From assembly GCF_900111305.1 (NCBI RefSeq), contig NZ_FOGS01000001.1, positions 558,001-622,000 on the forward strand: a stretch of DNA of 64,000 nucleotides, read 5' to 3'. The stretch is from Vreelandella subterranea. GTDB taxonomy: Bacteria > Pseudomonadota > Gammaproteobacteria > Pseudomonadales > Halomonadaceae. The translations under genes and the position numbers were made by a program. Shown piece by piece: positions 38,485 to 48,820 of this stretch. Positions within the stretch are counted from its first letter, which is position 1. Each line of letters starts with the position of its first letter. The notes under the pieces were generated by a model that did no database searches, had not been told where the DNA came from, and saw only the letters and a list, made by a program, of their open reading frames with translations.

Positions 38485-39285
38485 TCATGACTCTGGGGGA
38501 TCCTCCTTTTTTGGGCGTATGACCGAAGTGTGGCACTGTTCTTTATTCCATTTTCCCTGGGGTTTGTCGATGTACTGAAAGTGCTCATTAGTGAAGCTGC
38601 CCTGGTTAACTGCATGGCGATAGGAGACTGTTGGAACTTGATTTGGATCAAGAAGCTCGATGAGAACCCCTGGTCCGGTAATATAAAAAACGTTGTGAAG
38701 GGAGCCCTCTTTAATGTTAAAGACTACCCGCTCAATTAAGCGTTGTATATTGGGGTTTCCGGGTTTGCTGGCAATGAAATAGTTGCTTAACTCGCCGCGT
38801 CGAGTAGTCACATAGAGCTCCTTGTGCTTGCAACCAAGCACACATGCCAGCGGCCAAATCTGGTGTGCATCTATATCCAGGTATACACCGCCAAACTTGT
38901 GAAGTATCAAAAGTCTCCACAGATCGGCCTGAGCTGCTCCAATTTGCAGACGTTCATAATGGGGAAGAATTTCCGGGTAGTGTTCGGCAATGAAATCGTG
39001 GCGTGCTTCCGTAATCATGAATTGATACTCGAAACTAGGTGCCATTAAACGATTGAATAGGTAGTTCAGATAGACTGGCAAGGTGACCCGGTTAGTGAAG
39101 TTAGTCTGCCAGATGATACGTGGTATGCAGCTTGGGGTAGCGCGATTGATAAGTGGTGCCGCATGCTCCGGAAGAGTAAAACGTTTATTAATGAAAACCC
39201 AGTGAAATGGATAGCTGAGCATCTTAGTGATATTGGCAGTAAGTTTTATAAAACGGCTAGTGGCGACGATAAGAGTTTTATTCAT
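38485..39285 (-). CDS. Glycosyltransferase with DXD motif (GT32/OCH1-like)
   Basis: 266 aa. CIPRIIWQTNF near residues 52-62, GAAQADLWRLLILHKFGG and YLDIDAHQIWPL around 116-148 are the sugar-binding DXD signature, DID here. C-terminal half (GPGVLIELL) is usual for the family. An N-terminal hydrophobic stretch may tie it to the membrane. Visibly AT-rich, unlike waaF and hldD. It probably adds a sugar to the LPS core or capsule; donor unknown. Confidence 0.82.
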   Translation of the reverse strand: MNKTLIVATSRFIKLTANITKMLSYPFHWVFINKRFTLPEHAAPLINRATPSCIPRIIWQTNFTNRVTLPVYLNYLFNRLMAPSFEYQFMITEARHDFIAEHYPEILPHYERLQIGAAQADLWRLLILHKFGGVYLDIDAHQIWPLACVLGCKHKELYVTTRRGELSNYFIASKPGNPNIQRLIERVVFNIKEGSLHNVFYITGPGVLIELLDPNQVPTVSYRHAVNQGSFTNEHFQYIDKPQGKWNKEQCHTSVIRPKKEDPPES

Positions 39286-39555
39286 TAGGTTTAATAGGTT
39301 CTGTTTTTAAGCTTAAGTTATGTTGCGTATGTATAAGCAACCCGGTAAGTTTTTGAGTTTAAGTTATTCTACACATTATGGCCTCCATTAAAGTAACACC
39401 AGCATAAATTAAAAAAATAGTGATTTTTTCTGGTTAAATAAGCATGTTGCTTTAAAATACGATGATAATCATATCAATGCAGGTAAGGCTGAATATTTAA
39501 ATAAATATTGGCATGCTATTGTCAGGCTGTATAGCCTGAGTAATGGAGGTCGTGT

Positions 39556-40314
39556 TCACCTTTCTTCAATATTTTTGCCACGAATCTCGTTAAGTTTTGC
39601 ATATTTCATATAAGCGTGGAAAGCAGTGGTTACGGCGACTAAAATTCCATCGCTACCCTGAAAGATACCACCTTTAAAAACTAATTTTCGTATCAATGCG
39701 TTAATGCCATGAACAATTGGGCTGATAGGAGAAGCTTTTTTACCACTCTGATTCATTGCCCAGGCATCACGAGTTGAAAGTATATTAATGCGATAAATCC
39801 AGTCAGACAAATCCTTATAGGTAAAGTGGTTTATGTGTGTTTTGGTGTTGTGAACAACGGGTGACTTGACGGATGAATGGGCTTTTTTGCTGAGGTAGCC
39901 AGAAGTTTTCCTGTTATATAATCGCACGACGGTATCGGGGTAAAAACCAGCAGCTTTTATCCAATGATTTCCCACGTGGTTTTTACGGTAAAAGCTGTAA
40001 GCTATCTTTGTGTCATTAAGTGTCAATGACTGGATAACTTTGATAGCGTCCTCGTTTAGTCGCTCATCGGCATCTAGAGAAATAATCCAGTCATTCTTAG
40101 CATAAGTTACGCCAAAAGATTTTTGAGGACCATCACCTAAATATTCTTGGGTGTAAATTGCCGCACCATGTTTCCTAGCGATATCGACAGTTTTATCAGT
40201 GCTTCCTGAGTCGACGACAATAAGTTCATCACATATTTTTTCGAGTGAAAATAAACAATCACTTATGTTGTCCTCTTCATTCAAGGTAATGACAATACCC
40301 GTAATTGGCTGCAT
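39556..40314 (-). CDS. Family 2 glycosyltransferase (WaaE/KdtX-like)
   Basis: 252 aa GT-A enzyme. GIVITLNEEDNISDCLFSLE at the N-terminus binds the nucleotide, VDSGSTDKTVDIA and ISLDADERL hold the DxD metal site. The layout (WIYRINILSTRDAWAMN, then a helix and FKGGIF) resembles WaaE, which in Klebsiella adds glucose to LPS heptose I. The gene is AT-rich and lies 8 bases downstream of the GT9 gene on the same strand. The acceptor is inferred from similarity and context. Confidence 0.83.
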   Translation of the reverse strand: MQPITGIVITLNEEDNISDCLFSLEKICDELIVVDSGSTDKTVDIARKHGAAIYTQEYLGDGPQKSFGVTYAKNDWIISLDADERLNEDAIKVIQSLTLNDTKIAYSFYRKNHVGNHWIKAAGFYPDTVVRLYNRKTSGYLSKKAHSSVKSPVVHNTKTHINHFTYKDLSDWIYRINILSTRDAWAMNQSGKKASPISPIVHGINALIRKLVFKGGIFQGSDGILVAVTTAFHAYMKYAKLNEIRGKNIEER

Positions 40315-40322
40315 AATTAGTC

Positions 40323-41360
40323 CTAATGTTTTGATAAAAAGAGTGATATGTCTTTTGCAGCTGAGTCAATGTCAACGGTCAGCATGTTTTTTTCGGGTGC
40401 GCTTGAGAATGAGCTAAAATTTAAACGTTTTTCAGCGGAGTTGCAGGTTTGCCATCGTAACGATGTGGCCGAGCGTTTAGCTGGATAGAAACCAGCAGTC
40501 GCAATGTTTAGGCAACCCGCAATATGCAGAGGCCCTGTGGAGCCTGCAATCAACATGTCTGTTCCTGCTAATTGTAGTGCATATGCTTCAACGCTACTTC
40601 TGGTGGGAAAGTGGGTAGCCACAACGCCTTTATTAGCGAGCAAACGAATTAGTTCCTGGGCTTGAGGGTGTTCACTGGGACCAGCACTTATCAGCCAGTG
40701 GATAGGCTGTATCTTGCTTATATGGTGTATTTGTACCACCAAATCAACATATTGATCCAGCGATAGGTTTACCGCCGATCCCCCGCTACCTGGGTGAACC
40801 ACAATGAGAAGGCCTTCTTTGGCCTGAACGTTTTCCAGCAGTACCTTACGCTGATATTCACGTTGCCTGGTATCAAGTGGCCAGTAGGGTGGGAGGAGCA
40901 TAGCGGGTCGGGTTAGCGACAGTTTGTCTATCAGCGCGAGGGCAAGGTCAACATTATACTGGTATTCGGGCTTGGTCGATCGAGAACGGCGCTGTTTTAT
41001 GCGTAAGTTGTAGAAAATTTGTGCCCATTTTGTGGCAGGCGCTACGCGCAAGCGAATGCCTGCTCGCCAACCCAGCCAGCCTATACGAGGTGTGGAGAAC
41101 AGCGTTAGCAGCGCATCAAAACGAGCCGCTTTTATCTGCTCTAATAGCACGTGTTGAGCCGATGGCGCCGCCGAGCTACCTGGATCGATGATTACCTCGT
41201 CAACCCACGGGCAGGCCTTGGCAAGCGGTGCAGTATAAGAGGGCACTAACACAGTCACATGGGGCGTAGGCGATGCGTTTTTTAAATAGGCAAGCGCTGG
41301 CCATGCCAGCATAAAATCGCCAATTTTATCGTTACGGATGACTAGAATTTTCTGCGTCAT
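40323..41360 (-). CDS. Glycosyltransferase family 9 (heptosyltransferase-like)
   Basis: 345 aa. VIRNDKIGDFMLAWPALAYL at the N-terminus is the GT9 signature; PGSGGSAVNL and the C-terminal AGSTGPLHIAGCL are the donor-binding blocks. A third heptosyltransferase in addition to waaF and the waaC-like gene, so likely a HepIII or other core transferase. It precedes the WaaE-like gene and is divergent from the GT4 gene. Confidence 0.85.
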   Translation of the reverse strand: MTQKILVIRNDKIGDFMLAWPALAYLKNASPTPHVTVLVPSYTAPLAKACPWVDEVIIDPGSSAAPSAQHVLLEQIKAARFDALLTLFSTPRIGWLGWRAGIRLRVAPATKWAQIFYNLRIKQRRSRSTKPEYQYNVDLALALIDKLSLTRPAMLLPPYWPLDTRQREYQRKVLLENVQAKEGLLIVVHPGSGGSAVNLSLDQYVDLVVQIHHISKIQPIHWLISAGPSEHPQAQELIRLLANKGVVATHFPTRSSVEAYALQLAGTDMLIAGSTGPLHIAGCLNIATAGFYPAKRSATSLRWQTCNSAEKRLNFSSFSSAPEKNMLTVDIDSAAKDISLFLSKH

Positions 41361-41444
41361 GGTAGAGGACTCATTAATAATCGCATGTATACTACAGAGT
41401 TTGAATTGATTGTTTAACCGTACATGGTACGGGTAGGTGGGAAA

Positions 41445-42563
41445 ATGGATGGCAAGGTACTGCAGCTGTGTCTCTCTGATGGCAATGGAGGGATGGAATT
41501 ATATGTTGACCGTGTGATGGAAGATTTGCAGGAAAAGGGATGGAAAATTTTCGGCATCTGCCTTGCGAATACCAAGGTAGAGGCCTATATGCGACGCAAC
41601 GGTGCGACTTTTAGGGCGTTTAAAAATCATCGGCAGGCGCTGTTTAATATCTTCGCCCTGCGTCGTTGGCTTTTAGAAGAAAACGTTACTGTGATTCATT
41701 GCCATAAATCGAGTGATTTACGCTTAACGACGCTTTTAAAATTACTGCTTCCAAAGCTGAAAGTAATTTATACCGACCATATGGGTGGACTGCGGCCGAA
41801 GAAAAGCCTTTATCATCGTATTGCTTATGGCTATGTTGACCTTTTGCTATCCATCAGCCAGGTCACGCATCAGCGTAATATCAATAACCTCCCATTGGCG
41901 CGTGAGCGGATAGTTTGTCTGCTGCATGGTGTGGATATCACTAAATATCAGCCTTGCCACGATGCTTCTGCCATTCGTTGCAAACGTGAAAGTCTGGGCT
42001 TATCGGCTGATGCAGTATTGATTGGGCTTCCTGGAAGGGTCACGCCTGGCAAGGGCCAGGCTGTGTGGGTAAAATCGCTTTTAGCACTTGATCCAGCACT
42101 AAATTTTCATGCTATTTCTATTGGCGGTACTGGTGATGCTACGGGGGGCGACGAAAGTTTTTACGCCCAGTTGCAGAAGGATATTGCAGGCACTGAGCTG
42201 GAGGGCAAGATCACATTTCTGGGGCACCGTAGTGACCTCACCGAGATTCTACCTGTTCTTGATATGGTCTGTATTCCCTCTAAAAATGAAGCATTTGGGC
42301 TCACCATCATAGAGTCTATGGCATGCGGGCTGCCGATTATTGGCTCCAATACCGGCTCGCTACCCGAGTTGGTTGATGCTAATTCGGGCATTCTGGTAGG
42401 GCCAACGGATGTTTCTGCATGGCGCAATGCCATGGATGTCATGATTCGCAATGAAGTTCAGCGAAAGAGCATGGGTAATGCGGCTCGGCAGAGGGTTGAA
42501 CAGCACTTTAGTAATAAACAGCATATGAAGCGCTTAAGCGAGTATTACGATGCCTTGATATAA
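41445..42563 (+). CDS. Glycosyltransferase family 4
   Basis: About 372 aa from ATG 41445, which has AGGTGG four bases upstream; the frame is open from ATG 41424. GT-B fold: QLCLSDGNGGMELYVDRVM at the N-terminus, IHCHKSSDLR, then the GT4 C-terminal block GLPGRVTPGKGQAVWV, FLGHRSDL, PSKNEAFGLTIIESMACGLP with the E-x7-E motif, and SLPELVD. A retaining enzyme. Likely an LPS outer-core glucosyl- or mannosyltransferase; donor is not determined. Confidence 0.85.
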   Translation: MDGKVLQLCLSDGNGGMELYVDRVMEDLQEKGWKIFGICLANTKVEAYMRRNGATFRAFKNHRQALFNIFALRRWLLEENVTVIHCHKSSDLRLTTLLKLLLPKLKVIYTDHMGGLRPKKSLYHRIAYGYVDLLLSISQVTHQRNINNLPLARERIVCLLHGVDITKYQPCHDASAIRCKRESLGLSADAVLIGLPGRVTPGKGQAVWVKSLLALDPALNFHAISIGGTGDATGGDESFYAQLQKDIAGTELEGKITFLGHRSDLTEILPVLDMVCIPSKNEAFGLTIIESMACGLPIIGSNTGSLPELVDANSGILVGPTDVSAWRNAMDVMIRNEVQRKSMGNAARQRVEQHFSNKQHMKRLSEYYDALI

Positions 42564-42879
42564 CTTTATAGATAAATTCTAATTAGGGTCTTCTGATGTT
42601 TTATCGTGCCCATGTGTTAAACGTCAACAGACTCTAATTTACAATATTGATATCTTGTCGAGCACCTCACCGAACAACAGCGGCACTTTGATCGTGTCTT
42701 TCATTGGTATATTCCTGATTCAAAAGGTATCGCAGCCAAATGATCATTTAATGGTGTCGGGTATGTTCCCGCTACAGGGCTGAGCCTGACATGAAAAGAA
42801 AGACCCTTGATATCCCGAACCTTTTCAAGACCCGGCAATCAACATTGTAACGCTCTCATAACCCTAGGAACATTCTGAT
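42564..42879. other. Gene-free gap between GT4 and manC, with a gene remnant
   Basis: 316 bases. Its only recognisable content is a 22-codon minus-strand remnant at 42639-42704 (listed separately). Plus-strand frames lack a start and family resemblance. The manC promoter must lie in its right half. Confidence 0.4.
42639..42704 (-). pseudogene. N-terminal remnant of a DUF6165-like gene
   Basis: A minus-strand ATG (42702-42704) preceded by CAGGA encodes MKDTIKVPLLFGEVLDKISI, then Leu and a stop TAA at 42639-42641. The segment resembles the start of DUF6165 proteins (I recall a VPxSxGELxDKxTIL pattern), short proteins often found among LPS and glycosyltransferase genes. The remainder of the family sequence (about 100 aa) is absent. 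If right, this is a deletion scar at the edge of the variable glycosyltransferase block. Confidence 0.4.
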
Positions 42880-44286
42880 ATGTCATTATTGCCTGTTGTC
42901 CTGGCGGGTGGTGTTGGGTCGAGGCTATGGCCATTATCACGGCAATTGCATCCCAAACAATTCCTGTCACTGGATGGCGGGCTCACCATGCTACAACAGA
43001 CGCTAGGGCGTCTTGACGGGCTTGATACGCAAGCGCCCATTGTCATATGCAATGAGGAACACCGGTTTCTGGTGGCAGAACAGCTACGCCAGATCGCGTC
43101 GGATAACCGACATATACTGCTGGAACCGTTTGGACGCAATACGGCACCTGCGATTGCATTGGCAGCCATTGCCGCGACGCAAGACGATGATGACCCTTTA
43201 CTGCTTGTGTTGGCGGCTGACCATCAGGTTCAGGATATCGCGCAGTTCCATGACAGTATCAAGAAAGCGCAGTCGCTTGCAGATCTCGGTTATCTGGTTA
43301 CCTTCGGCGTTGTGCCGACTTGCCCAGAAACTGGCTATGGCTATATCCAACAGGGGCCTTCACTGGGGCCCGGCTTTGGTGTCCGGCGTTTTGTCGAAAA
43401 GCCGGATGCTGCCACGGCGACGATTTACTTGGAAAGTGGTGACTATCTATGGAATAGCGGCATGTTCCTGTTTCGAGCAAGCCGATACCTGCAGGAACTT
43501 GAGCGCTTCCACCCTGATATGCGGCATGCCTGCCATCAGGCGATGGTAAAGATGGAGTATGACCTGGATTTCACGCGTATCGGGAAGGATGCTTTCGCCC
43601 AATGCGAGGATATCTCGGTCGATTATGCCGTGATGGAGAAAACGCAGCATGCCGCCGTTGTGCCTTTGTCGGCGCGCTGGAGTGACCTGGGTGCCTGGTC
43701 GTCAATATGGGAGCTAAGCGATAAGTGTGAGGCGGGTAACAGCTATCACGGTGACGTTATCCAGACAGATACCCGCAATACCATGCTGCGTTCCGAGAGT
43801 CGCCTGGTGGCTGCAATCGGCCTGGAAGACCTCGTCATTATCGAAACCAAGGATGCTGTATTGGTCGCTGACAGGCACAAGACGCAAGACGTTAAAAAAA
43901 TCGTCGAGCGACTCAAGGCTGAAGGGCGTGATGAGTTCAACAATCATCGCGTTGTCTATCGTCCCTGGGGGCGGTACGAATCGGTGGATAGGGGCCAGCG
44001 TTACCAGGTTAAACGCATAACGGTAAATCCGGGTGCCAAGCTCTCGGTACAGATGCATCATCACCGGGCAGAGCACTGGATAGTAGTGTCCGGCACAGCA
44101 GAAGTGACCAACGGAGAGGCGACCTACCTTGTGTGTGAAAACGAGTCGACCTACATCCCCATTGGCCGGATTCACGCACTGAAAAACCCTGGCACGCTGC
44201 CTCTCGAATTGATTGAAGTACAGTCCGGCAGCTACTTGGGTGAAGACGATATTGTCCGCTTCGAGGATCAATACGGCCGCGTTTGA
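42880..44286 (+). CDS. manC: Mannose-1-phosphate guanylyltransferase / mannose-6-phosphate isomerase
   Basis: Bifunctional type II enzyme of GDP-mannose supply, 468 aa. N-terminal nucleotidyltransferase: [20 protein letters not shown] with the pyrophosphorylase signature, [10 protein letters not shown] further on. C-terminal cupin isomerase: [20 protein letters not shown] with metal-binding histidines, and [16 protein letters not shown]-mannose serves core, O-antigen or exopolysaccharide. AGGAA nine bases before the ATG. No manB (phosphomannomutase) is next to it. Its stop abuts the kdkA stop. Confidence 0.93.
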   Translation: MSLLPVVLAGGVGSRLWPLSRQLHPKQFLSLDGGLTMLQQTLGRLDGLDTQAPIVICNEEHRFLVAEQLRQIASDNRHILLEPFGRNTAPAIALAAIAATQDDDDPLLLVLAADHQVQDIAQFHDSIKKAQSLADLGYLVTFGVVPTCPETGYGYIQQGPSLGPGFGVRRFVEKPDAATATIYLESGDYLWNSGMFLFRASRYLQELERFHPDMRHACHQAMVKMEYDLDFTRIGKDAFAQCEDISVDYAVMEKTQHAAVVPLSARWSDLGAWSSIWELSDKCEAGNSYHGDVIQTDTRNTMLRSESRLVAAIGLEDLVIIETKDAVLVADRHKTQDVKKIVERLKAEGRDEFNNHRVVYRPWGRYESVDRGQRYQVKRITVNPGAKLSVQMHHHRAEHWIVVSGTAEVTNGEATYLVCENESTYIPIGRIHALKNPGTLPLELIEVQSGSYLGEDDIVRFEDQYGRV

Positions 44287-45000
44287 TCAACCAGTAGCGC
44301 GATATCCTTGCAGAATAGGGGAGGTCGATAGGGTGGAATCAAACTTGTGAATGGACCTCTCAAGTCTTTCAAGGTTGGCGTTCTGCCACTTCCCTGGTTG
44401 GCGCAACCGACAGCGGTCCAGATCAATCAGCCATGGCGCGCCGCTGGCATCGACCAGAATATTGCGGGCGTTCAGATCGACATGGTCAAGCTTTGCTCGG
44501 TGAAAGCGTCGAATCATGGCGCCTACGCGTTGCAAGAGCGTTTCATCCGCCAGATGGCTGACGATCAACTCGGCTAACGCTTGGGCACCGGTAATGCGCT
44601 GAGTGATCAAGGCGGCTTCGTAGCTGAGTCCATGACGAACCACGCAGGTGGCGATAGGGCGTGGAACAGGTAAGCCCTGTTCGAACAGGTTGGCCGTGAG
44701 GCGCATTTCGCGAAAGCCGCGGGTGCGCTCAGCACCTACCCAGAAGTAGCGTTTCTGGCTTAGCTTGGCGACTAGACCGCCTCGCCGGTAAGGGCGCAAA
44801 ACCCATTGCTCTTCAGGGGTAGCCTGTAAAAAAAGGCTGCTGCCCCGGCCAGGGGCTTCACCGACCACTAAATCGCGGGATCGCCAGTATTCAGCGCTGA
44901 ACAGAGCGGGATCGGGTTGGTGTGACATGGCAGCGTCACATAAACTGTCTGCATCATGTAAAATCAGACTATTTCCTTGCCGGAGTGCCGCTAAGCGCAT
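44287..45000 (-). CDS. kdkA: 3-deoxy-D-manno-octulosonic acid kinase
   Basis: Phosphorylates Kdo of the LPS inner core, as in Haemophilus, where a single Kdo carries phosphate. 237 aa. Features: GRGSSLFLQ, LRPYRRGGLVAKLSQKRYFW, HVDLNARNILVD as the catalytic loop, WLIDLDRCRLR as the metal site. GAGAGGG precedes the ATG at 44998-45000, and the first residues fit the KdkA N-terminus. A shorter start at 44928 is less likely. The start codon overlaps that of the divergent heptosyltransferase (CATG). Confidence 0.88.
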   Translation of the reverse strand: MRLAALRQGNSLILHDADSLCDAAMSHQPDPALFSAEYWRSRDLVVGEAPGRGSSLFLQATPEEQWVLRPYRRGGLVAKLSQKRYFWVGAERTRGFREMRLTANLFEQGLPVPRPIATCVVRHGLSYEAALITQRITGAQALAELIVSHLADETLLQRVGAMIRRFHRAKLDHVDLNARNILVDASGAPWLIDLDRCRLRQPGKWQNANLERLERSIHKFDSTLSTSPILQGYRATG

Positions 45001-46096
45001 GAAGCCCTCTCTGCCTGCTCAACCTAATCATATTGCGATTCTGCGTCTCTCGGCGTTAGGAGACGTCTGCAACCTTGTGCCCACCGTGCGAGCGTTGCAG
45101 CGCCAGTGGCCACAAGCGCGCATTACCTGGATCATCGGCAAAGGGGAATACAGTTTACTGGCCGGCCTGTCCGGGGTCGAGTTTGTTGTGTACGACAAAT
45201 CGACGGGGCTCAAGGGAATGCGCGCCCTATGGCGCGAGCTTGCGGATACGCGTTTTGACGTGCTCTTGCACATGCAGCAAGCCATTCGGGCGAGTATTTT
45301 ATCGCTGGGGCTGAAGGCCAATGTGCGTGTGGGCTATGACAAGGCGCGGGCCAAAGATGCCCAGCACCGGTTTACCCAGCTCCATATTGCGCCCAGGACC
45401 AACCCTCATGTGCTGGAATCCTTCATGGATTTCGCGCGTTTGATGGGTGTCGAAGAAGGACCGCTGGAGTGGAATTTGCCGGTACCCTCTGCCGCTTATG
45501 ATGAAGCGCGCTTGATCAGCGGTGAAGCGCCTTATCTGGTGGTTAATCCATGCAGTAACGTGCGGCTTCGCAATTTTCGTAACTGGTCGGTGGAAGGGTA
45601 CGCCAGCGTCATTGAATATGCGTGGGTACAACACGGCCTGAAAAGCGTGCTGACCGGAGGAGGCAGCTCCCTTGAGCGGGAGATTGGAGAGCAAATTGAA
45701 GCGCTCTGCCAGCCAGGCAGCGTGATCAATGCCATTGGCCAGACGTCGTTAAAAGGCCTTTTAGCGTTGGTTGATGGCGCGCGCGCGGTGGTTTCGCCGG
45801 ATACCGGTCCTGCGCATATGTCCAACGCCATGGGGACCCCGACACTCGGGCTTTACGCGACGACCAATCCTCAGCGTGCGGCACCCTATCTATGGCGTGA
45901 TTTTGCCGTTAACGCCTACCCGGAGGCGCTTTACACTTACCAGCAAAAATTGGTGGAAGAGGTAAGCTGGGGGCAGCGCGTTCGCCACGCCGACGCCATG
46001 GGGCTCATCAAAACCGATGACGTGATCGCCAAGTTAGAGACACTGCTGACACATACGGCGGCGCACCCAACAACAGGAACCACGGATGAAAGTTGA
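44999..46096 (+). CDS. Glycosyltransferase family 9, heptosyltransferase I-like
   Basis: 365 aa from ATG 44999, chosen because [20 protein letters not shown] begins near residue 11, the standard GT9 N-terminus; the frame extends to 44927. [14 protein letters not shown] is the C-terminal donor-binding block. Together with waaF and hldE it looks like the heptosyltransferase that adds the first heptose to Kdo (WaaC), but the GT9 subfamily cannot be fixed by eye. Ends 11 bases inside hldE. Confidence 0.84.
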   Translation: MKPSLPAQPNHIAILRLSALGDVCNLVPTVRALQRQWPQARITWIIGKGEYSLLAGLSGVEFVVYDKSTGLKGMRALWRELADTRFDVLLHMQQAIRASILSLGLKANVRVGYDKARAKDAQHRFTQLHIAPRTNPHVLESFMDFARLMGVEEGPLEWNLPVPSAAYDEARLISGEAPYLVVNPCSNVRLRNFRNWSVEGYASVIEYAWVQHGLKSVLTGGGSSLEREIGEQIEALCQPGSVINAIGQTSLKGLLALVDGARAVVSPDTGPAHMSNAMGTPTLGLYATTNPQRAAPYLWRDFAVNAYPEALYTYQQKLVEEVSWGQRVRHADAMGLIKTDDVIAKLETLLTHTAAHPTTGTTDES

Positions 46097-47516
46097 TTTA
46101 AACGCCTTGGAGCATGCCCGCGTTCTTGTAGTGGGCGATGTAATGCTTGACCGCTATTGGCACGGTGGCACCTCGCGCATATCGCCGGAAGCGCCTGTAC
46201 CGGTGGTGCGCGTCGAGGATGCGGATGATCGTCCCGGCGGGGCAGCGAACGTTGCGTTGAATATCGCGGCATTAGGGGCACAGGTCGGCCTGGCAGGACT
46301 GGTGGGCGAAGATGAAAATGCGGAGCTGCTTTCGCGTCAATTAGTTGCTGCCAATGTAAGCACTCACTTTCAGCGTAGTGCAGAGATACCCACGATTACC
46401 AAGCTTCGAGTCATGAGTCGCAACCAACAGTTGCTGCGTCTGGACTTCGAGGAGCGTCTGGAAGGTGTCGATACCACAGACTTGTTGGCTCAAGTGGAGC
46501 AGGCACTGCCCGATTGCGACGTGATGATTCTGTCCGACTACGGCAAGGGCACGTTGAACCAGGTGGAACAGCTGATTGCCTCGGCGCGAGCCCAGGGTAA
46601 AAGGGTGCTGATTGATCCCAAAGGCAGTGATTTCAGCAAATACCGTGGCGCCAGCCTGATAACGCCGAATCTGACCGAGTTTGAAGCCATCGTCGGCCCA
46701 TGCAGGACGGATGCGGAGCTCGCTCAGCGTGGCGAGGCGCTGCGCGTTGAACTTGAGCTTGAAGCGCTATTGATCACGCGTAGCGAAAAAGGCATGACGC
46801 TGATTCGGGAAGGGCATGAACCGCTGCATTTGCCTACTCGTGCCCAGGAAGTCTTTGATGTGACGGGCGCTGGCGATACCGTCATTGGCCTGATGGGGCT
46901 GGCAATAGCGGCCAATCATGAGTTGCCCGAGGCCATGATGCTGGCCAATCTGGGGGCAGGGTTGGTAGTGGCCAAGCCGGGTACGGCCACGTTGTCGATC
47001 GGCGAGCTTTATACCGCCCTGCACGGCGATAAGCTTGCGGAATTCGGCGTGATTGAACCAACCCAACTGGTTGAGGCCGTGCGTGCTGCCCAAGTGCGGG
47101 GTGAGCGTGTGGTCATGACCAATGGTTGTTTCGATATTTTGCATGCGGGTCATGTGGCCTATCTTGAACAGGCAAAACGGTTGGGAGATCGGTTGGTTGT
47201 GGCAGTCAACGATGATGCCTCCATCGGTCGCCTGAAAGGCCCGACGCGGCCGATCAATCCACTCCATCGCCGTATGCAGGTGCTGGCCGGGTTAGGGGCG
47301 GTGGATTGGGTTGTTCCCTTCAGCGATGACACCCCACAAGCACTCATCGAAGCCGTACTGCCGGATATTCTCGTCAAAGGAGGCGATTATCGGCCAGAGG
47401 ATATTGTCGGCGGTAAAGCGGTGATTGCCAACGGCGGTGAGGTGAAAGTACTGGGCTTTGAAGATGGTGTCTCCACCACGGCGATGATCAGCTCGATTCT
47501 GGATCGCGAGCGCTAA
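46086..47516 (+). CDS. hldE: Bifunctional heptose 7-phosphate kinase / heptose 1-phosphate adenylyltransferase
   Basis: 476 aa, two enzymes of ADP-heptose synthesis fused. N-terminal ribokinase domain ([42 protein letters not shown] with the catalytic Asp) and C-terminal nucleotidyltransferase ([16 protein letters not shown] with Hx[29 protein letters not shown]). Works with gmhB and hldD of this window. Its stop overlaps the waaA start (TAATG). Confidence 0.96.
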   Translation: MKVDLNALEHARVLVVGDVMLDRYWHGGTSRISPEAPVPVVRVEDADDRPGGAANVALNIAALGAQVGLAGLVGEDENAELLSRQLVAANVSTHFQRSAEIPTITKLRVMSRNQQLLRLDFEERLEGVDTTDLLAQVEQALPDCDVMILSDYGKGTLNQVEQLIASARAQGKRVLIDPKGSDFSKYRGASLITPNLTEFEAIVGPCRTDAELAQRGEALRVELELEALLITRSEKGMTLIREGHEPLHLPTRAQEVFDVTGAGDTVIGLMGLAIAANHELPEAMMLANLGAGLVVAKPGTATLSIGELYTALHGDKLAEFGVIEPTQLVEAVRAAQVRGERVVMTNGCFDILHAGHVAYLEQAKRLGDRLVVAVNDDASIGRLKGPTRPINPLHRRMQVLAGLGAVDWVVPFSDDTPQALIEAVLPDILVKGGDYRPEDIVGGKAVIANGGEVKVLGFEDGVSTTAMISSILDRER

Positions 47517-48820
47517 TGGCGGCACCCACTTCCTGGTCTCGGCTTGCTTACTCCGCGGCGCTGTATGCCCTATCACCGTTGATCACGTGGCGCATCTGGC
47601 GGGAGCAAGTACCCACTTACTCCCGCATGCAGCGCTTAGGCATGCGCCTTGGCCCGCTGCCGCCCGCGCCACGCCTTTGGCTGCACTGTGCCTCGGTAGG
47701 TGAGGTGCGCGCCGCTCGCCCGCTGATAGAAGGCTTGCTGACCCGCTATCCCCGACACAGTCTGCTACTCACTACCATGACTGCAACGGGCGCTGAGCAG
47801 GCCCAGGCCCTCATCCATGAACAATCTGCAAGCGACCAGAGACGGCTTGTCCACCGCTTTCTGCCGCTCGACTACCCAGGTGCGGCCAGGCGTTTTATCG
47901 GTCGGGTAAAACCCGCGATGGCGCTACTGTTTGAAACCGAACTGTGGCCCAACCTGTTAAATGCCTGCCGTCGACAGGGAGTCCCCGTCGCGGTGGTCAA
48001 CGGCCGTTTATCCCCCCGCGCCTATCAGCGTTATCGGCGTTGGCAACCCTTGATGGCCAATGCCCTGGCTAACATGAGCTGGCTGGCGGCCAAGTCATCC
48101 GAAGATGCCGAGCGCTTTAAGGCGCTGGGATGCCCTGCTGAGGTAACCAGCGTGGTGGGGTCGCTAAAATTTGAAATTCCCTCACAAGGTAAGGCCCTCA
48201 GAGAGGGTGAGTACTTACATCGTCAGTGGGGGATGCGCCCGGTATGGGTAGCGGGTTCCACCCGTGATGGGGAAGAAGCGCTATTACTCCAGGCGCATGC
48301 TCAGTTGCGTAGACGCCATCCAAACGCGCTTTTGGTACTGGCGCCGCGCCATCCCCAGCGGTTTGATGAGGTTGCCTGCCTGTGTCGCGACGAGGGCTGG
48401 TCATTCAGTCGTCGCAGCGAGCAACAAGCCGTGACTGAACAGACGCAGGTCTACCTGGCGGATACGCTGGGGGAGCTGGCGGTACTCTATGCAGCGAGCA
48501 GTGTGGCTTACGTGGGGGGCAGTTTGGTGCCGCTGGGCGGCCAAAACGTGCTGGAACCCGCTGCCCTGGGCAGACCCGTGCTTAGCGGGCCCTCGATCGA
48601 AAATTTTAGTGATGTGGCCGAGCCGCTGTTAGCCGCCGGAGCCCTCGCCCTGGTGGATAGCCCCGACGCCCTCGCCGAGGCGCTGATTGATTATCTTGAC
48701 CACCCCGGCGATGCGCAGCAAAAAGGGCAGGCTGGCCGGGCGGTAATCAATGCCCAGCAGGGCGCCCTCAAGCGGACGCTGGACGGGCTTGGTAAGCTCG
48801 TGCCTCCGTCACTAGCGTAG
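47516..48820 (+). CDS. waaA: Lipid IV(A) 3-deoxy-D-manno-octulosonic acid transferase (KdtA)
   Basis: 434 aa membrane-bound transferase that adds Kdo to lipid A precursor. [18 protein letters not shown] carries the catalytic Glu, near residue 62; [19 protein letters not shown]-like (VGSLKFEIP), [10 protein letters not shown] and [20 protein letters not shown] are typical. N-terminal hydrophobic segment anchors it. Start is coupled to hldE. With KdkA next door, Kdo may be single and phosphorylated. Converges with rpiA with 9 bases of overlap. Confidence 0.96.
   Translation: MAAPTSWSRLAYSAALYALSPLITWRIWREQVPTYSRMQRLGMRLGPLPPAPRLWLHCASVGEVRAARPLIEGLLTRYPRHSLLLTTMTATGAEQAQALIHEQSASDQRRLVHRFLPLDYPGAARRFIGRVKPAMALLFETELWPNLLNACRRQGVPVAVVNGRLSPRAYQRYRRWQPLMANALANMSWLAAKSSEDAERFKALGCPAEVTSVVGSLKFEIPSQGKALREGEYLHRQWGMRPVWVAGSTRDGEEALLLQAHAQLRRRHPNALLVLAPRHPQRFDEVACLCRDEGWSFSRRSEQQAVTEQTQVYLADTLGELAVLYAASSVAYVGGSLVPLGGQNVLEPAALGRPVLSGPSIENFSDVAEPLLAAGALALVDSPDALAEALIDYLDHPGDAQQKGQAGRAVINAQQGALKRTLDGLGKLVPPSLA

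Noticed and set aside
42564-42879. Plus-strand frame ending at the TGA near 42781
   Set aside because: No start codon with a ribosome site and no family resemblance; the minus-strand remnant explains part of it better.
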